From Bolinopsis microptera (lineage: Eukaryota > Ctenophora > Tentaculata > Lobata > Bolinopsidae), in assembly GCF_026151205.1 (NCBI RefSeq), contig NC_087081.1:8613246-8677245 (forward strand): DNA of 64,000 bases, written 5' to 3'. Made by a program: the position numbers and the translations under genes. A model generated the notes under the pieces. That model saw only the letters and a program-made list of their open reading frames with translations. It did not search any database and had not been told where the DNA came from. Positions 26,901 to 35,127 of the stretch are shown piece after piece; positions within the stretch are counted from its first letter, which is position 1, and each line of letters opens with the position of its first letter.

Positions 26901-29900
26901 TTAGAGGATAGGAGGACTGCTCAAGAGACCTTGTCTAATATTAGAGGATAGGAGGACTGCTCAAGAGACCTTGTCTAATATTAGAGGATAGGAGGACTGC
27001 TCAAGAGACCTTGTCTAATATTAGAGGATAGGAGGACTGCTCAAGAGACCTTGTCTAATATTAGAGGATAGGAGGACTGTTCAAGAGACCTTGTCTAATA
27101 TTAGAGGATAGGAGGACTGTTCAAGAGATTGAGATTAATACGGAGCTGAGTAGTGAATATACGAGTTTGTGTGTAAGTGATACAGACTTAGTATTATATT
27201 GATAGTTTTTATGGTTCTTTAACAGAATTTAATGCACGTTTAATAGACAATTAATCATTAATGCCTTTAATGTTAATGGTTAACATTAATCCAAGAGTTT
27301 AATTCGGATTTTTAATTAGATTTGAGTAACCTAAAATAATATATTTTCTCACAATCAATTGACAGTAAACACTTAACATTACACACACAGCCCAGTGAGC
27401 CGCAATTCAACCTGACACAGGAGCTGAACTCGCTTATTTCCCGTTATTTGACCCCCAAAAGAAAATAAAACTGGGACTTTTCGTGAGAAAATAATTATCT
27501 CACGAAAATTAAAATGTCATTTCCTGATAAGAACACTTCTTGCAAACAATTTGAACACCTTATAAAATGTTGAGACAGTAGTCCCCGCGGTATATACACA
27601 GGATGACGTGATGACGTCACGTGATGACGTCACATGACTTCCTGATATTTGACTCTCACTATTACAACGTGTCTCACGTAATACCGTTGGTGTAAACATT
27701 GGAGCTTATTACCTCCACTGTTTAAATTATATTGGGCTGTACATTTTACAATCTACCTGATATCCTCCCTCAACCCTCAGCCCCACACCTGATATCCTCC
27801 CTCAACCCTCAGCCCCACACCTGATATCTTCCCTCAACCCTCAGCCCCGCACCTGATATCCTCCCTCAACCCTCAGCCCCACACCTGATATCCTCCCTCA
27901 ACCCTCAGCCCCACACCTGATATCTTCCCTCAACCCTCAGCCCCGCGCCTGATATCCTCCCTCAACCCTCAGCCCCGCACCTGATATCCTCCCTCAACCC
28001 TCAGCCCCGCACCTGATATCCTCCCTCAACCCTCAGCCCCACACCTGATATCCTCCCTCAACCCTCAGCCCCGCACCTGATATCCTCCCTCAACCCTCAG
28101 CCCCGCACCTGATATCCTCCCTCAACCCTCAGCCCCACACCTGATATCCTCCCTCAACCCTCAGCCCCACACCTGATATCCTCCCTCAACCCTCAGCCCC
28201 ACACCTGATATCCTCCCTCAACCCTCAGCCCCGCACCTGATATCCTCCCTCAACCCTCAGCCCCACACCTGATATCCTCCCTCAACCCTCAGCCCCACAC
28301 CTGATATCCTCCCTCAACCCTCAGCCCCACACCTGATATCCTCCCTCAACCCTCAGCCCCACACCTGATATCCTCCTTTAACCCTCAGCCCCGCACCTGA
28401 TATCTTCCCTCAACCCTCAGCCCCACACCTGATATCTTCCCTCAACCCTCAGCCCCACACCTGATATCCTCCCTCAACCCTCAGCCCCACACCTGATATC
28501 CTCCCTCAACCCTCAGCCCCACACCTGATATCCTCCCTCAACCCTCAGCCCCACACCTGATATCCTCCCTCAACCCTCAGCCCCACACCTGATATCCTCC
28601 CTCAACCCTCAGCCCCACACCTGATATCCTCCCTCAACCCTCAGCCCCGCACCTGATATCCTCCCTCAACCCTCAGCCCCACACCTGATATCCTCCCTCA
28701 ACCCTCAGCCCCACACCTGATATCCTCCCTCAACCCTCAGCCCCACACCTGATATCCTCCCTCAACCCTCAGCCCCGCACCTGATATCCTCCCTCAACCC
28801 TCAGCCCCACACCTGATATCCTCCCTCAACCCTCAGCCCCACACCTGATATCCTCCCTCAACCCTCAGCCCCACACCTGATATCCTCCCTCAACCCTCAG
28901 CCCCGCACCTGATATCCTCCCTCAGCCCCACACCTGATATCCTCCCTCAACCCTCAGCCCCACACCTGATATCCTCCCTCAACCCTCAGCCCCACACCTG
29001 ATATCCTCCCTCAACCCTCAGCCCCACACCTGATATCCTCCCTCAACCCTCAGCCCCGCACCTGATATCCTCCCTCAACCCTCAGCCCCACACCTGATAT
29101 CCTCCCTCAACCCTCAGCCCCACACCTGATATCCTCCCTCAACCCTCAGCCCCACACCTGATATCCTCCCTCAACCCTCAGCCCCACACCTGATATCCTC
29201 CCTCAACCCTCAGCCCCACACCTGATATCCTCCCTCAACCCTCAGCCCCACACCTGATATCCTCCCTCAACCCTCAGCCCCGCACCTGATATCCTCCCTC
29301 AACCCTCAGCCCCACACCTGATATCCTCCTTCAACCCTCAGCCCCACACCTGATATCCTCCCTCAACCCTCAGCCCCACACCTGATATCCTCCCTCAACC
29401 CTCAGCCCCACACCTGATATCCTCCCTCAACCCTCAGCCCCGCACCTGATATCCTCCCTCAACCCTCAGCCCCACACCTGATATCCTCCCTCAACCCTCA
29501 GCCCCACACCTGATATCCTCCCTCAACCCTCAGCCCCACACCTGATATCTTCCCTCAACCCTCAGCCCCACACCTGATATCCTCCCTCAACCCTCAGCCC
29601 CGCACTTGATATCCTCCACGATTTTAAAGTCACTAAGTATATCCTCCCTCAACCCTCAGCCCCACACCTGATATCCTCCCTCAACCCTCAGCCCCGCACC
29701 TGATATCCTCCCTCAACCCTCAGCCCCGCACTTGATATCCTCCACGATTTTAAAGTCACTAAGTAAACAGTTCCGTAATCTGACTACTATCCTCAATAAC
29801 ATTAGTACATAGTAAACGGTACTGCACTTAACACTAGTGCCGTGTTTTATAGTAACATTATCTAAACAGCATTTAACTAGAGCTTTACTCCCGGTACACC

Positions 29901-32900
29901 AGCAGGCACGAGCGTGAGAGCTCACAGCATTGTTAGTGACGTAATTAAATAGCTCAACAAATTATTTTTGGCCTTTTAGACCTTCCTGCAGGAATGACCT
30001 TGAGTTAGCTATAAAAAGCTAGCTTGTGGTCTGATTGTTTGGTCTAGAAGTTAACAGATTATAAATCAAGAGGCTTGCATATAATGAACATATTGACATG
30101 GGTGCAGAGTTGAGTCTGTACGGAACCTAGTAGTTTCAGTTCCTTGTTTAACTTGCCGTACAGCAAGGACATCCACTACCTTAGCCCGGCGAGGCACATA
30201 ACTCACTCTACAACTCCATGTCAAATGTTTCATATATACTATTATATATATCTTTCCTTTAAGTTTAAATGTTTAATGAATCCACTCGTTCCGCTCATGT
30301 ACATGTATGTGTTAAATAGACAACATGCCCGACGGTGTACAACACGTACATAAAACGCACATTTTAATTGAAAAATTAAATTTTGTTCTGTCAAGATAGT
30401 GCCGTACCACCTACGACGATTTGAAAAATTCATTAAATATCCTTGCCGTGTAAAAATGTTAAATAGCAAATGATTTTAATTACAGAATTACAGTAATGGC
30501 ATTAATTTCGTCACGATTAACCTATTTCCGGGTAGACAGCATTTAAGTAGCTTTAAACACAGAACTACTCGAATATATTTGGCACATTAAATGAAGCTAT
30601 GAATAATTGAATAAGTAACAATTTATATATTCCTGTAGGTAATATCAGCCCCCATATACCAGGCCTCTCTATAATTGTCATACGTCATGACGTATGTTTT
30701 GGAAGTGTCGATAAGATGCATAACTCCCTTGCCATCAGGTTAAAGAGATAATCTAGCCCGTTGCGCACCTTCCAAACTTTGATTAATGACCGGCGAGATA
30801 ATCATAGATTCTTCCAAAACAGGTATCATAGTGTCACTATACCGGGTAGCTCGAAATACCGATTACCCTTCTTTTTCTCAAAATTTAAGTTAATAAGCTG
30901 ATTTTGTGCTAGAAATGTGATTTATCATAAGTCATATCGCATTCGGTGGTGATTTGAGTACCCACTCCATCACAATACGACATAATACGTGCATATAATG
31001 CCAAAATTTGACGCTTCACAAAACCCGGTATAGAGACTGTGTAACATTTTTATGTTACATATTTTGACAGAGTTTAAATGGTATTATCTGGTCTTGCATA
31101 TCTTGTAAATGTATCGCATCATATTCTCATTCTTAAAACATGTCGGAAGCCACAATAAAGATAACCTATTTTCCTGTGTAAATAGGAATAGAAGCCAAAC
31201 ATTATTTCTGTATCATTGACTACTTAGAGAAGGTAAAAAGCAATAACTGACGCTAAAGTCGCTACATTTACTTTTGTAACGAGGAATTTTAGATGGCAAC
31301 TGTAGAAAACCATTCATTCTCTGAAAAAGCAGCTTTTACAAATGAAATTAGCAGAACATTAGGTTATGACATCATCAGCTGTAGTCTCAAGTCTGTAGTT
31401 AAACTATTCACAGTGTTAAAACATCACGTAATGATTTCAATCTTAGTTAAGTTACGACAGTAAGTATTGACAATCCTGTTTGAGCCCACTGCACCGGGGA
31501 TTTTGCTTACCTATTTGATACCTAGATTTAAATAAAATGTATTATATCAAAAAATTTAACAGTAGCTAATTTTTAGGGCATCAAGGAAGATGGTAGCTCC
31601 CATCTAGCGATGTACACTCTCAGTTTAATAGTTCACACATAGTTCCCACATAGGTCACACAGAGTTCACACATAGTTCACACTGTACACAGTTGGGAGAG
31701 CTGAAAATGGGGGGGGGGGGGGGGGGGGGGGGGAGCTTGGTTCTAGAAGAGGGGGGAAACAGGGCGTGTGCGTTCTGTTTCAGGTGGACAAATAATTCAA
31801 ACTTTGTTAAAAGGCAAATTTCTGTCATGATTAAGCTAGATATATACCTCGATTAGGTCCTAATATTTAACTTAAATATTACGCCGCGCAGTAAAGCTGT
31901 AAAGATGAGCAGTTAACACTCCCAATCTAATGTGGTAGTACACAAAGTTCCGTCACCAGCGCACAGGTGGTCAATACAACATGTATCATTTATAGAGTAA
32001 ACCTAATGGTACACACTACTGAAACCTGATACAATATCATTGAGCCATAGCTGCCATCACGTGACCTTTTCTAGCGACCTAAAATGTATCCTTGGAATTT
32101 AGTAATAATTATATTTTCTGATCATCGTATTGATTCGGTTCAAAGCTACTGTATCTTGTTTAATTAAAACTAGTGGAATCATTTTGTTATCGCACGATTA
32201 CTTTGAACTTGGGAACTATAACAGTCGTACTGGTTTTGATGAAGGTCACAAAGGGCTGGCTGTTGCGATTTAAGCCATGAACAGTAATTAGTAATGTAAA
32301 TGAGTGTAAGTAATAAGTAGTAATAGGTGTAAGTGGCTATTAAATAAACTTCAGACTGCTTGCTAAGTTAACATATGTATAATGTTAGAATGCTATAATG
32401 GGAAAAAGCCAATTTTATAATTCTCATGATTACTAATACTATTCAATATTCATGTGTATTGTGTAAGCCACTAAGTGTTTGTGTACAGTAAAATTGTACA
32501 ATGTACTTGCACACTTTCAGTCAGATACCTAAAATCAGATACATAATATGATATAATTTTGTAAAATGTTACTGGTGATTAATTATCATGATTTTTAGAG
32601 TTCATAATTTCTGATGATTCCGTTAATACGAAACAGGGAAACTGCTCTGGTAAAAATGGCACAAAACGTCAAAACTAATCGAAACATGTTCTCACGTTAG
32701 AATATTGACAGATAATCAATATGCGGAGTGCTCACCTGCGATAATGTTGACCCAGCCGACACACCAGAGGTACTGATAAATAAGAGGCACACCCCCTCTT
32801 CTTCTTCTGATCACATTATATGCTATGAACAGTACAGGCAGAGCGAAGTGTAACATATAGGGGACTCCAGCTAGCACGTCGAAGGGAATGTTTGAAAATC

Positions 32901-33912
32901 TGAGGTTACATATGATAAATTCATTTCAGGTATAAACTGAAAAAAGCTGTCAGAAAATTTGGGGGCCCTTTTCATTAGGAGATAATTTTTGAATATATTA
33001 AAGTCATTATTGTAACGGTATATTAGAACCAGACAGAAACAAAGTGTGAAGGACCTAAACGGAACCCCTCGGTTTCAGTTCCTTGTTTAACACTACCGTA
33101 CAGCAAGGACATTCACTGAGTTCGCAAAGGCTGGGCACATAGCTCACTTCACAAGATGCTCTGTCAAATGTTGCTTATATACCGAGAATCTACAGGAAAT
33201 ATTTCCTTGTAGGTTTTAGTCTAGTCAAAATAAGAATAAAGTTACGAACCTGGACAATATTTGATGGGGAAGACATTGAAACATACTGTATTCAATGATA
33301 GGGAGTATAGTGTGTGGTTCTTCTGGTAAATTTAGCGTCTGAAAAAGAGAGAATTATGAAATGAAAAAAGTTACCTCACATGTTCAGAAATTTAGTTAGT
33401 AAATGTGTAATTCGAGTGAAACTTCAAATTTTAATGAAAGTTGGCATTTTATATAAATAAAAAATAATTTTGCAACACAAAAATATGATAAATTTAATTC
33501 ATTTACCTCTTTGAGAAAGAGATATGATTTGAAAATAGTGAGGTACATTAAGAGAGGAAGAGCGGAGATGACCAGCAGTTTGATGCTGACAAACTCAAGG
33601 AGATGACTAACATAGGAGCAGTAGCCCGTCAAATCTTCCTGTTTGTTTCTACATTCTGATTTTAAGACTTGGTGGATTGTATCTGTGAACCTGAACACAT
33701 GGTCATTTTAAAAATGTATTTTCATATTTAAGAAGATTCAATAATGGAATGGAGTAACGGAGTTGGAACTGGAAGTTTGCGTTCTCTAACTCAAACGAAA
33801 TTGAGGCTTCTTACCTATTCCAGCTGTTCCAAACGTTTGCTAAGTGTATTTTCTTGTTTTCCAAGACTTGACCAGACTTCCCATTGCCCAACCCCAGAGC
33901 ATTTTTGCTCAT
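9706..33912 (-). CDS. AUR1-type inositolphosphotransferase (PAP2-superfamily), 8 exons, 3' end missing
   Basis: Spliced gene, exons in transcript order: 33815-33912, 33507-33690, 33250-33338, 32736-32899, 24834-24905, 19377-19464, 10820-10910, 9706-9857. All have AG/GT borders and the phases join without a shift into 312 codons. Family signatures seen: DVLAGVPYMLHFALP near residues 131-145, FLFPTAPPW at 183-191, FGSFPSLH at 238-245 and SSHHYLID at 278-285. H245, H281 and D285 match the PAP2-type catalytic His/His-x3-Asp of fungal AUR1, an integral Golgi-membrane inositol phosphorylceramide synthase that moves a head group from a phospholipid to ceramide. Several hydrophobic segments fit a polytopic enzyme. 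The last visible exon ends in phase 2 (GC then GTAAGT), so a short C-terminal exon lies at lower coordinates or outside the window. Family assignment is strong; substrate is unknown. Confidence 0.86.
9858..10106. repeat. 22-bp minisatellite (about 11 units) abutting a splice acceptor
   Basis: The unit on the plus strand is CTGGGGTAATATGTTAATTA plus two bases. On the transcribed strand each unit ends in TATTACCCCAG, so the true acceptor of exon 8 is repeated about eleven times at the end of intron 7. Confidence 0.9.
10820..10910 (-). CDS. AUR1-like gene, exon 7 (catalytic FGSFPSLH)
   Basis: Phase 2 to phase 0, 30 codons. It encodes GKSPLKFGSFPSLHVAWP with the first catalytic His of the PAP2-type site. 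The acceptor is GTTTCAG and the donor GTAATA. Confidence 0.9.
14307..14458. mobile_element. 152-bp hAT-like MITE with exact 8-bp target duplication
   Basis: The ends CAGGGACAAAAGGA and (reverse complement) CAGGGACAAAAGGA are inverted repeats, flanked by ATAGATCC at 14299-14306 and again at 14459-14466. The CAGGG-type terminus and 8-bp duplication fit hAT. Internal ATCGCG motifs also pair. Confidence 0.85.
14879..14922. repeat. Perfect-type hairpin
   Basis: ACACCGTTTTCT and TTGCACA are followed by TGTGCAA and AGAAAACGGTGT, giving a long stem-loop in intron 6. It has no recognised RNA family. Confidence 0.6.
15278..16590. repeat. 34-bp tandem satellite, about 38 units
   Basis: The unit starts GATCTAGTACTCACACTACA and ends CTCACTGAGTGAG. 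The CTCACT-G-AGTGAG part is a near-perfect palindrome. Variants (ACAT/AAAT, GAGTGAG/GAATGAG, ATCTAG/ATATAG) recur in the same order, showing higher-order duplication of multi-unit blocks. Confidence 0.92.
18861..18940. repeat. Short tandem repeat, 3 units
   Basis: Three copies of a 25-26-bp unit containing GGCTTATTGGCACCTCGCCAA. Confidence 0.8.
19377..19464 (-). CDS. AUR1-like gene, exon 6
   Basis: Phase 1 to phase 2, 28 codons. It includes AAFQRIDAMLGIPWFKNLY, the luminal segment (R.D..LGI...Y) found before the catalytic FGSFPSLH motif in this family. The donor is GTAAGT. Confidence 0.84.
19790..20800. repeat. Left inverted arm of the foldback element
   Basis: Arrays of about 10-bp units (TAGCGTCATC, TAGCGCTATC, TGACGCTATC), alternating in orientation so the arm can also fold on itself. 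Confidence 0.88.
20831..20920. repeat. (GT)n microsatellite
   Basis: About 90 bp of GT with one interruption, preceded by CCCTAACCCT. It sits just inside the left arm of the foldback element. Confidence 0.95.
21400..21531. mobile_element. Degenerate MITE of the GGGGTCGTTCAC family
   Basis: GGGGTCGTTCACATACTCCG at the left and CGTTATATGTAAACGACC at the right form imperfect inverted repeats like those of the element at 2563-2745. Confidence 0.55.
22424..22585 (+). repeat. Dispersed repeat, inverted copy at 56393-56546
   Basis: Shares ACGAGGTGTC, CACCTCAAGATCGGGTGACA, the GATTGGGTCTGAGGTCACGT segment and TCACGTGACTATGACGTCA with the reverse strand of 56393-56546. It is inside the foldback element. 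Confidence 0.7.
23655..24773. repeat. Right inverted arm of the foldback element (interrupted)
   Basis: Mirror of the left arm. The segment CGTGGACTGTCGCAAACCGA occurs on both sides of the nested insertion. Confidence 0.8.
23714..24078. mobile_element. Nested TA-flanked inverted-repeat element
   Basis: The left end CCCAGGAAAAGTTACCGG and right end (reverse complement CCCAGAAACCCTGACCGG) are imperfect inverted repeats flanked by TA. Removing it restores a continuous TTTACGCTAGATAGCGC decamer array, so it inserted after the arm formed. Confidence 0.75.
24834..24905 (-). CDS. AUR1-like gene, exon 5 (FLFPTAPPW motif)
   Basis: Phase 1 to phase 1, 23 codons. The FLFPTAPPWF block corresponds to the FLFPCAPPW-type motif of AUR1 proteins. 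The exon sits 61 bp outside the right edge of the foldback element at 19790-24773. Confidence 0.86.
25138..26371. mobile_element. Inverted-repeat element with GGCACATATTAGGTGCG ends
   Basis: The left end GGCACATATTAGGTGCG and the right end (reverse complement GGCACATATTAGGTGCGG) match. Both subterminal regions are rich in CCGCACA/CGCATAATT motifs, a hAT-like habit. No exact target duplication was found. The interior is mostly the 23-bp minisatellite plus an unrecognised 71-codon frame. Confidence 0.7.
25300..25790. repeat. 23-bp GC-rich minisatellite
   Basis: The unit is GGCCCTTTCGGGACCSTGAC plus CCA, repeated about 20 times with a longer ATTTAGGTCACGTGACCC-type interruption every few units. 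A long open frame crosses it on the minus strand only because the unit lacks stops. Confidence 0.9.
26447..27128. repeat. 40-bp tandem repeat, 17 units, nearly identical
   Basis: The unit begins GACCTTGTCTAATATTAGAG and ends GGACTGCTCAA. Differences are almost limited to GC/GT at one site, implying recent homogenisation. It lies in intron 4 of the AUR1-like gene. Confidence 0.95.
27478..27510. repeat. Short hairpin
   Basis: TTTTCGTGAGA...TCTCACGAAAA with an AATAATTAT loop, a 12-bp stem. No function inferred. Confidence 0.55.
27755..29764. repeat. 32-bp tandem repeat, about 61 units
   Basis: The unit is ACCTGATATCCTCCCTCAAC followed by CCTCAGCCCCAC. Most variation is CACA/CGCA at one site. 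Near the distal end a terminal segment (CCACGATTTTAAAGTCACTA) occurs twice, at about 29617 and 29741, marking a block duplication. Confidence 0.95.
30109..30240 (+). repeat. Dispersed repeat, copy 1
   Basis: Shares CAGTTCCTTGTTTAAC, CCGTACAGCAAGGACAT and TGTCAAATGTT with 33053-33182. It could be a SINE or MITE; no tRNA-type B box was seen. Confidence 0.6.
31709..31733 (+). repeat. Poly-G tract (25 G)
   Basis: Uninterrupted G run in intron 4, preceded by about five CACATAGTTC-type decamers (31632-31690). Confidence 0.9.
32736..32899 (-). CDS. AUR1-like gene, exon 4 (DVLA...PY..H...P motif)
   Basis: Phase 2 to phase 1, 54 codons. It carries FDVLAGVPYMLHFALPVLF, a diagnostic AUR1-family block, then a basic RRRR loop and a second hydrophobic segment ending WVNIIA. 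Confidence 0.88.
33053..33182 (+). repeat. Dispersed repeat, copy 2
   Basis: Second copy of the sequence at 30109-30240, in the short intron between exons 3 and 4 of the AUR1-like gene. Confidence 0.6.
33250..33338 (-). CDS. AUR1-like gene, exon 3
   Basis: Phase 0 to phase 2, 29 codons. It contains IIEYSMFQCLPHQILS, the stretch that precedes the DVLA motif in AUR1 proteins. The acceptor follows a strong pyrimidine tract (CTCTCTTTTTCAG). Confidence 0.8.
33507..33690 (-). CDS. AUR1-like gene, exon 2
   Basis: Phase 2 to phase 0, 61 full codons. Its hydrophobic second half (about FVSIKLLVISALPLLMYL) is the first predicted membrane segment. The acceptor is GTGTTCAG and the donor GTAAAT. Confidence 0.8.
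33815..33912 (-). CDS. AUR1-like gene, exon 1 (start codon)
   Basis: Opens with ATG (33912-33910) and encodes 32 residues beginning MSKNALGLGNGK and ending LANVWNSWN. The donor is GTAAGA in phase 2. The tail is hydrophilic and probably cytosolic. It joins exon 2 through a split Arg codon. No upstream in-frame extension is needed. Confidence 0.75.
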
Positions 33913-34144
33913 TCCTACAGAATTTTCGGATTATTTAAACAAGTATCTAATTTTCTGGATGCTGAAGTCAATTTCAAACACAATTACTACAAGCATGAAG
34001 ATATAACTCAACTTTCAACGAATAAAGAATAAATTAAAAACTTAAAACCTGATTTAAATAATGTGAAAATGCTGTAAATAGTCAAATTCTGTCATCAATA
34101 AAGTAGAGGATGTCATGTTTAACATATAATATCCTAGCCTGCTA

Positions 34145-34609
34145 TCAAAGATTACCAGTTACGAATCTGAACAATTGCTTGTCTTTGGCTTGAGTATAGT
34201 CTTGGCAACCGTGACGTAAGTAAAATTTGATCGCATTTTTATTCCAATTTAAAACAGAGAATTCCATGGTTGAGCAGCCTTTTTCTTTGCACTTGTTGGT
34301 CAAAGCACTCCAAAGTTTGTTTCCGATTCCTTGTCTTCTGTACTTTTCTTTGACAAATAAATCCTCTAGATACATTTTCTTCCCACTTTCAATGTCAAAT
34401 GTGTATACAAAAATTGCAAATCCAATGATATCATCTTTCAGCTTACAAATAAGGCAATCGAATTTGCCTTTTTCTAGGTCAGTTCTCAATCTCTCTGCAT
34501 CTATTTCAACAGATGATTCCATTTTTTCATACTTGGCAAGTTCATTTATCATGTTCCAGATTTCGTCACAATCTTTCCCGCTAGCTTGTTTGATGACTGT
34601 GACATCCAT
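34145..34609 (-). CDS. GNAT acetyltransferase, spermidine/spermine or thialysine acetyltransferase (SSAT) type
   Basis: Intronless frame of 154 residues, ATG to stop. It matches the SSAT family (diamine acetyltransferase SAT1/SAT2; SAT2 prefers thialysine), cytosolic enzymes that use acetyl-CoA. Landmarks: N-terminal INELAKYEKME (about residues 22-32, the ELAKYE signature), IGFAIFVYTF (about 62-71), YLEDLFV (about 80-86), the acetyl-CoA loop RRQGIGNKLW (R/Q-x-x-G-x-G/A), and WNKNAIKFYLRHGC near the C-terminus. The length fits the family (about 150-170). The stop codon lies 232 bp before the start of the AUR1-like gene on the same strand, so one could read into the other. Lack of introns beside intron-rich neighbours could mean a retrocopy, but the frame is intact. 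Confidence 0.9.
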   Translation of the reverse strand: MDVTVIKQASGKDCDEIWNMINELAKYEKMESSVEIDAERLRTDLEKGKFDCLICKLKDDIIGFAIFVYTFDIESGKKMYLEDLFVKEKYRRQGIGNKLWSALTNKCKEKGCSTMEFSVLNWNKNAIKFYLRHGCQDYTQAKDKQLFRFVTGNL

Positions 34610-35127
34610 AGTAATCTGACAGAATTACAAACAATCAGACAACAAAAATTGCAAATCCAACACATTCATAATCAGATTTTTAAAATCTAACACTTATTTT
34701 CCTTCAGACATTCCAACAGCCAGATTGGTACACAAGTGTGACCAGCCAATTACAGAAGCCGTTAGCCGAAGGATATTCACCAAATTCATTCAACTAGCAT
34801 TTAAATAAACTTTTCAAATTGACAGAAATCCTAGAATTATGCTTACTAGTTACTAGCAAAGATTCAAGTAAATGGATTGAGACCACCCAAGAAATAATCT
34901 GAAAACCACTGCATCAGGAGGAAAAAAAGTCGGAAGGATAGTCACTGACCACTGTCAAATTCGTATTTCAATCTTCTAATCAAACAACACCTTATGACCA
35001 GGAATCGAAGCACTTCTATGTTGTCACTTATAGGTGTAAAATGGCCACGGGCCTAAATATTACATATCAATCAATTACAATTCATTAACATTACCAATAT
35101 TAAAAACTGTCCAAAATATCTAAGAAA

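Larger units (their letters stand above)
24906..32735 (-). other. AUR1-like intron 4 (7.8 kb)
   Basis: Holds the 25138-26371 element, the 40-bp and 32-bp arrays, one copy of a dispersed repeat (30109-30240) and a 25-base poly-G run. I see no nested gene at 29765-32735. Confidence 0.65.

Noticed and set aside
26447-29764. Regularly spaced repeats resembling a CRISPR array
   Set aside because: The units are contiguous with no unique spacers, and the DNA is eukaryotic.
34227-34619. 130-codon plus-strand frame
   Set aside because: Antisense shadow of the GNAT acetyltransferase.
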